NCBI GenBank assembly: GCA_036852015.1
Contig: JAANDG010000018.1
Span: forward strand, 496,001 to 560,000
Direction: 5' to 3'
Length of the DNA stretch: 64,000 nt
Origin: Pelodera strongyloides
Taxonomy: Eukaryota > Nematoda > Chromadorea > Rhabditida > Rhabditidae
Made by a program: the position numbers and the translations under genes. Shown in pieces: positions 10,683 through 19,378 of this stretch (its first letter is position 1; every line of letters begins with the position of its first letter). The notes beneath the pieces were generated by a model that was not told the origin of the DNA, made no database searches, and was given only the letters and a program-made list of their open reading frames with translations.

Positions 10683-11609
10683 TCACGTAATTCTCGTAGG
10701 GGGAGTTCTTTCGCGCTCCGCCGCTCCTGCCCAGAACTCGTCGTCTCCCAAAGGATCATCGTCGATAATTACGTTTCGAATAACGACCGTGCTAGACACT
10801 GGCGGAAGGTCCGCGTCGGGTGTGTCTGTGCGGAGACGGGGAGTGAGAGGACGGGGAGAAATAGGCAGATTGGGTCTGGGTGGCTCCTGCTCTGCCAAAC
10901 GGGGCTTCTTGGGCCTGCGGCGAAGGCGGGGCTTCGAGCGGTCATGTTTTTTGACGTGCAGTTGCTTGGACGAGGTGCCGGTAGAATCGGCAGAAGGAGA
11001 CCTCATGCGGGGAGGAGCGGAACAACTTGGAGTGTCGTTCGCTGATCGCTTGGATCGCCGCATGCGACTTGCAATCTCGCCAACTGACACGGTCGGCTCG
11101 TAGAGAGATCTCGTGTGGAGAAGGTTGGCAACGGACTTTTCCCAAGATTCTCCGGCGTTATTAACCAATGCATCTTGTAGAGAGAATGTAATCTGATTCA
11201 TGGCGAACTCAGATCCGTTCATCAGTTCGTTGCGCATGGTGCGAAGGTTATTACAGATAGGGCCGTTGAATGGCGTTTCGTGAACGCACAGCAGTGAGTT
11301 GTGCGCTCCCCCGCAATTATCACAGACTCGCTTCACGCAGGGAACTTGGTGAGTTGGAGCAACCTTATTCAGGCAGACGGTACAGCGCCCTTGCGTGAAT
11401 AGTTCTTGAACTTTTTGCGGAATGGGAATTGGACATTTGGCAGGATGATGAGATTCTCGGCAAAATTCACAAACGTGAGTTTCCGGATTTTGATCGGAAT
11501 AGTGGAGAATTTCGTCGATAATGCGGGCTTGGGCCTTTCTTCCATAAGCCTGACGAACAGTGGAATCAAGACGAGTGAGCGAAGCTGCCATACTGGAAAT
11601 TATTGGCAA
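10683..11609 (-). CDS. gag: Gag nucleocapsid-like zinc-knuckle ORF of BEL/Pao type
   Basis: A 308-codon ORF. Residues about 45-110 carry three Cys/His knuckles: CEFCRESHHPAKC (CX2CX3HX4C), a longer CTVCLN knuckle ending in CVKR, and CDNCGGAHNSLLC. This spacing is typical of the nucleocapsid part of BEL/Pao Gag. The C-terminal half is basic and proline-rich (RSKPRLRRRPKKPR), as expected for nucleic-acid binding, and ends acidic. The large N-terminal Gag capsid region is absent. The location is wrong for a normal element: on this strand it follows env by about 460 bases instead of preceding pol. It could be a Gag remnant placed by permutation or tandem recombination, or an accessory protein. 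The family call is firm; whether it is still expressed is unknown. Confidence 0.75.
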   Translation of the reverse strand: MPIISSMAASLTRLDSTVRQAYGRKAQARIIDEILHYSDQNPETHVCEFCRESHHPAKCPIPIPQKVQELFTQGRCTVCLNKVAPTHQVPCVKRVCDNCGGAHNSLLCVHETPFNGPICNNLRTMRNELMNGSEFAMNQITFSLQDALVNNAGESWEKSVANLLHTRSLYEPTVSVGEIASRMRRSKRSANDTPSCSAPPRMRSPSADSTGTSSKQLHVKKHDRSKPRLRRRPKKPRLAEQEPPRPNLPISPRPLTPRLRTDTPDADLPPVSSTVVIRNVIIDDDPLGDDEFWAGAAERERTPPTRIT

Positions 11610-12072
11610 TGATTTGATGATGATGGATGGGTCTTGTCACTCTTGGGGGCGTGGCCTGTCTGTCTGTTGCATAATCTTCTCGCAGCGGGTCTGCAGGTTG
11701 TAAAGTGCATCTTGGCTCGGTGCCGAGATGACTATATGTTGCCCTTTTCAGGGAGTTCCTCCTTCCAACAAAGGCGTGAGGCACAGGAGACGCTGAGAAG
11801 TGAGACGTTTGTCGTCTGATGTGTAATCCAGTTGCACCTCGTTTCAAAACAAAAACGGGGGCCAGCAAAAAATGAAGAAAGATCGGAGAGTTGAAGTTGA
11901 AAAAACCGGTGGCATATTGACGAATAAATGGATGATAAGCGGGTATATGTGACTTTTCATCGGGACGCGATTGATCCTGGTTTACACAACGGGAATTCGC
12001 GGTTTTTTTTACATAACGGAAGTGTTCGTTATATAGATAGGCGATTATATAGTGTCCCGATGTCTTCCCGAT

Positions 12073-14147
12073 TTATTGTCGCTTGGTTTTCGCTCTCCGA
12101 CTCATCAGAATCCATGCAATTATGCTCGGTCCAAACAAGTAGGTCCCGTAGAGCGTAATGGCCACAATGATGATTGCTACGAGACAAGTCCGGCTCCATT
12201 CCTGGATTTGCTTCAAAATCCCGCGGAAATCCGGCCAGTCCTCCATTGGTTGTTCCTCATAGACCTTCAAGTGTCCCAGGGGGGAAAACTTGTGCGTCTG
12301 ATAGTGAAGTGTCCCGTGGATGCGAAGGTTCGTGTCTCCTTTTCCGCACTGTACGGAACAGGCCAGGTTGACGTCTCGAGATCGAGCGTAGATTCGCACG
12401 GTGGACTCCACTCCTTGAGGACTGCATGGGACCATAAACCCTTCATGTCCCGAGCATCGAACGGATGCTACCTGCTTTTCTTGCTCGGATTTGCAGGTGA
12501 TATTCGTGTAGGATCCTTGGGCGCAAGAGTAGCATCCCCTGAGCTCCTCTTTTGGATCACATGACAGGTATCAGCGGTTTCTGCAATCTTTGCAGAGTCG
12601 AACGACACATTCCAATGCGTGGTGATTATTGCCTTGCCCGAGGTATGGATCTCTGGAATCTGATCGTGAGGAACGATGGCATACGTCGGGGTGAACAGGG
12701 GAAGTGTCTTGGTGAGATCCTTCATGTTCTGAAGCAGATCATGGTCAGCACATTCACATTGCAGACGGTCTCCTGTTGGACGGCACGAGCATTCAGGTTT
12801 CGCAGTACAGTTGACAGCTCTGGCAGCGTCTTCGGTTTCACATAATAGGTGAATTCGAGAGCCATCGTCGAACAGTGCCAAGTGTTCCTTCTGACGGATA
12901 AAGGGCTCGTTGAGAACCTTCATCGGTGTCCATGATGCGCTATCCAGTCCAAACGAATGTCCTCCAACTGTTTGCTGCTGATTGAGTTCCAAGTCCAGAG
13001 TGCCAGCGTACGTGTTTCTTGACTGTCAATGAGTGAGACTGAACTTCACCGTTACGACTTGCTTCCAGCTTGGGCAGTGAAACATTTCCAGTGGCTCACG
13101 AGATACGGGCTCCAAGGCTTCTCTCCAAAACAGACACGCATTGCTTGGAAGGAAACATCCACATCCGGGGCCGCCACATGACTCCTGACATTTTGTCGTG
13201 CCCGGTAGATGGTTGACCTCATGAAGTTCGGGTATCAAGGTATCGGTGGTCGTGTCTTCACATGCGGTGCCCTTGCAAGATCCAGCGTGAGGACAGCGTT
13301 TGACACTCGCGACCTTGTGCTTGACTGCGAGGGAATAAGCAAGCGTCTCCTTGTTACAGATCAGCCTGATTTTATCCCAAGATAGTCTTGCTTCCGCTAC
13401 CACAGTTCCATTGTGCATCAGAAATGAGCATGCTTCCCGATTCTCCGATGCAAGGAGAAAAATCTGGGGAAAAGTTGTACTGCATTTCTGTTCTTTGCAT
13501 GTGGTTTCCGGGAGAGTGAGAACGTCGACTTGGTTGCATGCCATAGATAGACGTAGCATTGCCATCAGAGCGAGCGGGATCAGCACATACTTGCTGATTG
13601 ACTGTTTCCTCGTCGTGGGTTCCGTGCGTCTCCTTCGGATCGTGGTCCATGCCTTTCGGATTCCGCGTACTACCAGTTGTACCGGTCTTCCGATGCGAAA
13701 TGGGGTCATGCACACCACAAAGATTCCAACGAAGAGCAGGTAGAGAAGGAGGCCAATTGCCGAGATGGTTGCCCATGGATGACATTCCACATTGAGGATG
13801 GATTCCGGGCAGAAGGTACAGTCTAGTCCTTTGCAGAAGTCGACACCCTCGCATCTTGTTCAGAAGCTGGTGGTCCCTCCATTGTCGTCCTGGTACTTCA
13901 GGGTGACCTGGTGCGGTTCGAGGCGGATTGACGGTGGCAGCGAAATATGTGACGTGAGTTCCGGATCGTTCCGGGTAACACAGTATCCTTCAGAGCACAA
14001 GGTGAATGGTCTTTGTAGCTCATTGTGGATCGTGGTACCGGTCGGTGTGCATATAAGGGAGAGAACGTTGTCTGCTGATGCGATTGGAAGAGCGAGGCTT
14101 ACAATACACATGATGAACATCATTCCGTAGCCTCCATGCCACATGTT
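12073..14147 (-). pseudogene. env: Broken env: phlebovirus-like glycoprotein (class II fusion protein type)
   Basis: Env starts inside the pol ORF with a signal-like helix (MFIMCIVSLALPIASA, pol residues about 1502-1517). After a short Cys-rich ectodomain it hits a TGA at 13860-13862 and continues in the same frame. Next come a transmembrane stretch (GLLLYLLFVGIFVVCM), a basic tail, a second signal-like helix (YVLIPLALMAML) and a Gc-like ectodomain containing ESCGGPGCGC. A second TGA near 13026-13028 interrupts the same frame. A frameshift between about 12540 and 12575 is shown by a GCYSC cysteine motif in the neighbouring frame. The last segment (12435-12073) has a C-terminal transmembrane helix and a basic tail. 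The layout Gn-like, TM, signal, Gc matches phlebovirus glycoproteins. As it stands, the gene cannot make a full glycoprotein without recoding. Confidence 0.8.
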
Positions 14148-17100
14148 GCCACCACAACTATCACCGTAGTACAGGCGGTCGTCTTCCCTTTCGCGTTCTT
14201 CCTCAATCTGTCTGTCGATTTCGTCCTGCTCTTGGAGTTCCTGCCATACACGGTCCTCAATTGCCTGCCTTTTTGCAAGGCCATGCCCGTGAAGAGTGGA
14301 CAGAAGGGGAGCACTGTGCTCCAGTCTTTCGCGGTCATTCTGGAACTCCACGCTGCGGAAGAGAGGCTGCGTGTTCTCGGCGAGTACCATGGCTGCCACT
14401 GCCAGTTGAGCGGGAGTGTCTTCCTGCTCCTCATCATCCCATTCCATCTCGAGGTTGGCGTCTCCCTGTTCGTTGGCAGGCCGCAGGTTGAAGCGGCGCC
14501 AAACCGTAGTATCCGGAGTCGTTGGGATGAGATTTCCCTCATTGGCGTCATGAGAAAGTTCCAGCGGTATCATATTGCAGACGGCTCGGATGGATTCTCT
14601 GTGAGATGCCAAGAGGACTCGTGCTGCACGGAATTGTCCATCGCGACTCGGGATTAGCTCAAGAACCTTAGCCAGGGGCCAGTTCGAGCGGTGTCCTGTC
14701 TTCGGGATCATCACCAATTGTCCAACAATGGGAAGCTTCTGGGCAGCACCCCTTTTTGGGAACTTGGAACTCCACTTGTTCTTTTCTCGTAGAGTGGACA
14801 GGTATTCCTCCTTGAACAACGACCAGAACTTCTCGGAGTATTTCTGGGTGCAGTGGATCGCTTCCAACGCCTCGTGGCGCGTTTGCAGTGCCCAATCCTC
14901 CTGAGCGAAGTATCCTCCGTCGAGTTCATCGATCACTACTCTTGGGAATTTGACACAGATTCCTTTCTGCAGGAAGTCGATGGGCCTCAGCACACTCCAG
15001 TCGTCTCCTGTCTGAACGTCTGTCAAAGGTCTGGAGTTGATGATGCCTTCGATGTCTGCGAGAGCGGTGACCAGTTCGTCTTCCTCCGGAATTCTTCGGG
15101 AGAATGTCTTGTGCAGCAGAGACTTCGTGAGTCCGATCATCCTTTCGTATACCCCGCCCCACCATGGGCTGTATGCCGGGATGAAGGACCACTCTAGTCC
15201 TCGATTGGCGACTTGTCGGGAAAATTTCTCCTCTTCGCCTTCTTCAGCGAGGAGTGATTTGAAGATGTCCGCACCAAGAATGAAGCTCGGCTGATTGTCG
15301 GAAAGAGCTCTTTCGGGCACTCCTCTTCTTGCCGTGAATCGAGCCAATGCATTCATGAAGGCCTTGGTTGAGAGCGATTTCACGGTGTCCAGGTAGATTG
15401 CCCGAGTCGTAAGGCACACAATGGCGAGAATCCACAACTTCTCCTTGCCATTTGGCGTTACGTAGACAATAGGTCCCGCCATGTCAATTCCGGTGTGCAG
15501 GAATGGCCTGGTTGCCATCGTGCGTTCAGACGGAAGGGGCGGTTGAGCCGGGTAAGAGAACGGACGATTGCGCTCCTTTTGGCACCGGACACAAGCGCGG
15601 ATGATCTTTTGGATGATAGATCGTGGCTTTGTGATCCAGAAGGAGATTCGTACACGAGCCAGCGTTGGTTGAAGTCCTCCGTGTGTTTTGCGGTGGATAT
15701 CATCGACAATCCAGGCGGCCACTCTGCTCTTCCCAGGAACAATCGGAGGACTGCAGTCCACATCAGGGATTGGGTCCACGGCCATGCGTTGCTTTGCTCG
15801 AAGGATCCCATTGGAATCCTTAAATGCTCGGAGCTGCTTCAGTTCCTTCTCGTTGTCTGGCTGAGGCCACGCGTACTGCTGGGCCAGGGAAATGAGGCAC
15901 AAGTTTCCCGTCGTGATCGCCTTGCTTGAGAGCTCGTTGCTGTCGAGGCTTCCGTTCAGGAAGGGGATCTTCTGGAAAATGCGATCCGCAAATCGACGAG
16001 GCTTGGCGATCAGGCGAACGAAGCGAAGAACGAGCGCGGTGATCCTGGCTCGTCGTGTCCATTCGGAGGTTTGCGTCGTGAGCAGAGAATTCGGTCGAGG
16101 ATCTCTGAGCAATTCCTGTGGAAATAATGCGTCCAGTGGGCTCGTCTCTGAACTGGTGACGGCGAAGGCTGGAGACTGCTCCTCTGCAACTGTGTCATAT
16201 CTCAAGGTCCCGGTAGTCGGCCATTCGCTACCGCCGGGGTGTCTCGTGAGGAAGTATGGTCCGTTAATCCAGTTAGAAGCGTGGAGTCCACTCGGTGTGG
16301 TTCCTCTGGAAGCAATGTCTGCTGGATTTTCTTCTGACGCAATGTGCCCAAAGCGAACCTTTGCATGAAACATTTTATCGTTGGCGATGGTTCGGATCTC
16401 CTTTACTCGATTGAACACGAATACGCCATCTTCTCGGGTCGATAGCTCTTTCTTGTTCAGCTGCGCTAGCACGATGGTCGAGTCGGTGAAGACAAAACAG
16501 CTTCGTGCACGTTGAGTGGGGATATTTTCCGATACGTGTCGAAGGAGTCGCATTCCGAGCGTCACAGCTTGCAGCTCCAACTTTGGAATTGTGGAATTTT
16601 CCTTGAGCGGAGCCAGCTTTGTGCGTGACATGAGCAAGTGAGCTTTTCCAGATCCTGTCGTGGAATAGATCACTGCGGAGTATGCTTTTTCCGAAGCGTC
16701 ACAGAACACAACCAGGTTGGCAGATGCAAGTTCTGCGTGTCGTGGAAGGCGAAAAATTGTTCCATCAATTTTTTCTGCTGTCTGTCGGAATCGCTCCTCT
16801 TCTTTCTTTAGTTCCGTATCCCACGGAATGTTCCTTCTCCAAAGCTCCTGTAGATGGAGGCGAAGTGGAAGAATTACTGGGTCTAGCCACCCTAGGGGAT
16901 CGAAGATGCTTGCGATTACACTGGCAAGTCTGCGTTTTGTCAGTGTATCCATGACGTTCACCTTTGCCTTGACGAATAATTGATCACTCTCTCTGTCCCA
17001 TTGGATTCCAAGCAGTGATATGGGGCCGTTCGAGCTGTCACGTTCGTTGTCCTTGAGCAGGTTCAGGAATTCGGTGTTGTTGCAGCTGAAGTCCCGTATG

Positions 17101-18623
17101 CGCATGTCGCATGTCTCGAAGAAACGCTTTAGGTCCATGATGTGACCTCTCACAGGTTCATCTGTGGACACGATGACGTTGTCTACGTAGGTGCAATCCA
17201 TGAGTTCCTTCTTCAGCCAAGGTGGCACAATCCACCGTCCGCCATTATCCAGGTGGTATCTGATTGCCTGGTTGAGCAGATAGGGACTGCTTGTTAGTCC
17301 AAATGGCAAGACTTTGAAACGATAGACAAGGATGTTGTCCCTCGTCGGTGGCTTCGTGACGTCGCGAATCCAGAGGAATCGGCAAAGATCTCGATCCAGT
17401 TCGTTTACACGAACGTGGAGAAAGGCTTTTTCGAGGTCTCCCGTTACGAGGTTCTTTCCTGCACGCGCTCGCAGAAGAATTCCTGTGAGATTGGAGACAG
17501 CGTCGTGTCCTGTAGGCAGCAAGGAGTTGAGGCTCTTCTTGCCCTTTTCGGCCGCACTGCCGTCAAAGACAGGTCGGATCTTCGTCGTCGCCTTGTCCAT
17601 CTTTACGACGCAATGGTGCGGAAGGTAGCAGATTTCTCCAGGAGGGCCGGTTTTCCGTTGAGGGAACGCGGCTTCGATCATGCCCCGCTCCAGATACTCG
17701 TCGAAGAGGTCGGAGACGGCTTGCAGTACGCCGGGTTTGCTCTTCTGTAGGAAGCTCTCCAGGCGTTTTGCAGCGATTCCGTAATTCACGCTCAATGACT
17801 CCCGTTGTTCTTCCTCGACAGGTAAGCGCACCGAGATATGCTCTTGACTGTTCTCCTTCTGGTACTTCGTTGTATTCTCGAAGAATTGTCGAAGCAATTG
17901 CTGTCCCTCTTCCTTGACCTTCTCTTTGGGGACCGACGCCTCTGCTCCTTCGAGTTGAACTTCCCAGTATTTGTCGAGGAAGTTCTCTTCTGGTCGAGCT
18001 TCGTGTTCGACGATGACCGGTCGATCTGCATCTTTGTCAGGCTCGTTCTCCTTGCCTTTCAAGACCATATTTGCGATCGTTCCTTCCATGTTGCTTGGGT
18101 CCTTGATAATGATATCTCCGCCGACGGTGGGGAGGCACAGGTTACCCGATGGAAGATATTCGATCCCAGTTAGATCGCACAGCTTGAGCATTGATCCCAG
18201 TCCGACAATAAGGTCCGGTTCCACGTTGAACTCATCCTTTCCTGAGAATACCGTCTGCCGTCCTCTTTTGCAGATGTATTCGGCATCGTCCTTGGATGGA
18301 AGCGTGGGTCGCAGGGTTGCTTGAATGCTTGGTGTGATCAGGGCAGCGATTTTATACACATGATTGTCTGCGTCCACGACCAGCTCGACTTCCGAGAAGT
18401 CTTGCACTCTCCTGCACTCTCCTACTAATAAAGGGGGGCACGACAAGAATACAGCCACCAGAAAAAATAATACGCAGTGAGAGTGCGGGCCAATGGCGCG
18501 GCTGAAGTTCGTTGAGTTACAAAACGGTCGCTTATGACAAAAGTTTATCGTTTTTGACTCACATTTGACCACTATGAGATGGGGTCTGATTTCTGAATTT
18601 CTCAAGGAACTCCAACAATTCAA
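13860..18623 (-). CDS. pol: BEL/Pao Pol polyprotein running into Env
   Basis: A single 1587-codon ORF. The first 70 residues are unlike Pol and are probably flanking sequence. Residues about 70-175 match the end of a retropepsin-like region (DLIVGLGSML). Reverse transcriptase spans about 335-500, with VTGDLEKAF and TYVDN (not the usual YVDD) at 479-482. RNase H spans 637-775 with FCDASEKAY, KLELQAV, VFTDST and ENPADIASRG. The integrase zinc finger is near 976-1014 (HRKTH, CVRC). The integrase core (1040-1165) keeps D1047 in GIDMAG, D1109 in LSDNQPSF and E1160 in GGVYERM. A DUF5641-type C-terminal domain follows near 1295-1345. From about 1500 the frame encodes the Env signal peptide. Known family function: reverse transcription and integration of the element. 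The ORF lacks the protease active site and any Gag, so it could not work alone. Confidence 0.9.
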   Translation of the reverse strand: MNCWSSLRNSEIRPHLIVVKCESKTINFCHKRPFCNSTNFSRAIGPHSHCVLFFLVAVFLSCPPLLVGECRRVQDFSEVELVVDADNHVYKIAALITPSIQATLRPTLPSKDDAEYICKRGRQTVFSGKDEFNVEPDLIVGLGSMLKLCDLTGIEYLPSGNLCLPTVGGDIIIKDPSNMEGTIANMVLKGKENEPDKDADRPVIVEHEARPEENFLDKYWEVQLEGAEASVPKEKVKEEGQQLLRQFFENTTKYQKENSQEHISVRLPVEEEQRESLSVNYGIAAKRLESFLQKSKPGVLQAVSDLFDEYLERGMIEAAFPQRKTGPPGEICYLPHHCVVKMDKATTKIRPVFDGSAAEKGKKSLNSLLPTGHDAVSNLTGILLRARAGKNLVTGDLEKAFLHVRVNELDRDLCRFLWIRDVTKPPTRDNILVYRFKVLPFGLTSSPYLLNQAIRYHLDNGGRWIVPPWLKKELMDCTYVDNVIVSTDEPVRGHIMDLKRFFETCDMRIRDFSCNNTEFLNLLKDNERDSSNGPISLLGIQWDRESDQLFVKAKVNVMDTLTKRRLASVIASIFDPLGWLDPVILPLRLHLQELWRRNIPWDTELKKEEERFRQTAEKIDGTIFRLPRHAELASANLVVFCDASEKAYSAVIYSTTGSGKAHLLMSRTKLAPLKENSTIPKLELQAVTLGMRLLRHVSENIPTQRARSCFVFTDSTIVLAQLNKKELSTREDGVFVFNRVKEIRTIANDKMFHAKVRFGHIASEENPADIASRGTTPSGLHASNWINGPYFLTRHPGGSEWPTTGTLRYDTVAEEQSPAFAVTSSETSPLDALFPQELLRDPRPNSLLTTQTSEWTRRARITALVLRFVRLIAKPRRFADRIFQKIPFLNGSLDSNELSSKAITTGNLCLISLAQQYAWPQPDNEKELKQLRAFKDSNGILRAKQRMAVDPIPDVDCSPPIVPGKSRVAAWIVDDIHRKTHGGLQPTLARVRISFWITKPRSIIQKIIRACVRCQKERNRPFSYPAQPPLPSERTMATRPFLHTGIDMAGPIVYVTPNGKEKLWILAIVCLTTRAIYLDTVKSLSTKAFMNALARFTARRGVPERALSDNQPSFILGADIFKSLLAEEGEEEKFSRQVANRGLEWSFIPAYSPWWGGVYERMIGLTKSLLHKTFSRRIPEEDELVTALADIEGIINSRPLTDVQTGDDWSVLRPIDFLQKGICVKFPRVVIDELDGGYFAQEDWALQTRHEALEAIHCTQKYSEKFWSLFKEEYLSTLREKNKWSSKFPKRGAAQKLPIVGQLVMIPKTGHRSNWPLAKVLELIPSRDGQFRAARVLLASHRESIRAVCNMIPLELSHDANEGNLIPTTPDTTVWRRFNLRPANEQGDANLEMEWDDEEQEDTPAQLAVAAMVLAENTQPLFRSVEFQNDRERLEHSAPLLSTLHGHGLAKRQAIEDRVWQELQEQDEIDRQIEEEREREDDRLYYGDSCGGNMWHGGYGMMFIMCIVSLALPIASADNVLSLICTPTGTTIHNELQRPFTLCSEGYCVTRNDPELTSHISLPPSIRLEPHQVTLKYQDDNGGTTSF
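18410..18430 (-). repeat. Short tandem repeat at the pol boundary
   Basis: On the minus strand GGAGAGTGCA occurs twice in direct tandem exactly where recognisable pol homology begins. It may mark a recombination joint or splice-adjacent slippage. Confidence 0.45.
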
Positions 18624-19207
18624 TACATGTAAAGGGTTACGTTGAGATGAGTGAGTTGATGATCTGGCACACCCGTATTGTTTGTAATCTGTAGCTGCAT
18701 TGTGGCTGGAAATAATGGCTTAGAGAGTCTCAATCCTCGATGTTCTTGCAGTGGACTTGCCGGTGGGATTGTTTAGCGGTGGGATTCGTATCTTGTGACA
18801 AGACTGCTCTATATGGCTATAGACGTATAGGTCTTTTTCCAACGAACTGGCATAATCTGGTTAAAGGGACAAAGTCACGATTTTTAACCGCGTCACGACA
18901 TAACATGCACAAACACAAACATGTGAAGTGCGGACTATTACAAGATTGACGTATACGTTTACTGTAGTTTGCTTTTACTCACCTCCAATTCGCAGATTTT
19001 TCGACATTATTTTTAATGAACGTGTAAATTTGCTTGGGAAACAGTCGAATTTATGAACTGGGCGCGAAAAACGTATTGTTTTCTACAGTGATGCTCCACG
19101 AACAGACAAAGAAGAGGGAGATAGGGCTATGAATTTAAGCCACCTTTTTGCAATCAACTTCTTATTGTTCCAAATTTCTTTACAAATCAATGCAAAATTG
19201 TTTTCAG

Positions 19208-19378
19208 GAGATCCTGGTTCCGTCTTTCAGAAAGTACGATCTGAACCAAACAATGATAGATTATGTTGCCAACAACCATATTGACCTCGCAGAGATTGAA
19301 GCAGAGGACAAACAGCATTCCCAATGGATTGAGCAACTTCACGAGGAAATGTTGGAGAAAGAGAGGGCGGAGGATCCG
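19208..19378 (+). CDS. Candidate internal exon, unrecognised
   Basis: A 171-base phase-0 exon sits between acceptor TTTTCAG and donor GTGCGT. It encodes EILVPSFRKYDLNQTMIDYV and then a charged stretch ending LEKERAEDP. The composition is clearly protein-like (57 sense codons, Glu-rich helix), but the family is not recognised. It is on the strand opposite the neighbouring retroelement. It may belong with the candidate exons at 6932-7464 and 21651-21791. Confidence 0.5.

Larger units (their letters stand above)
10683..18440 (-). mobile_element. BEL/Pao retroelement with phlebovirus-like Env, rearranged and decayed
   Basis: The order on the minus strand is pol, env, gag-like. Pol is uninterrupted for about 4.7 kb; env has two in-frame TGA codons and one frameshift; Gag is reduced to the zinc-knuckle part. 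Comparing the flanks by eye (about 18.4-18.7 kb against 11.6-12.1 and 10.4-10.7 kb), I found no long terminal repeats. The left limit of pol homology is near 18430, where a tandem GGAGAGTGCA repeat sits. BEL/Pao elements with phlebovirus-like env genes are known from nematodes (Cer7-type elements of Caenorhabditis, Tas of Ascaris). This is an old integrated copy, and no intact infectious unit is present. Confidence 0.8.

Noticed and set aside
10648..11103. 151-codon + strand ORF
   Set aside because: It lies opposite the basic half of the Gag knuckle ORF and has no domain; the antisense frame is open because of Arg/Pro codons.
13351..13743. 130-codon + strand ORF opposite env
   Set aside because: It is antisense to a clear Env segment with transmembrane and cysteine motifs.
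10683..18623. LTRs bounding the BEL/Pao element
   Set aside because: Comparing the flanks by eye gave no repeated segment; only the Gypsy element shows a credible LTR.
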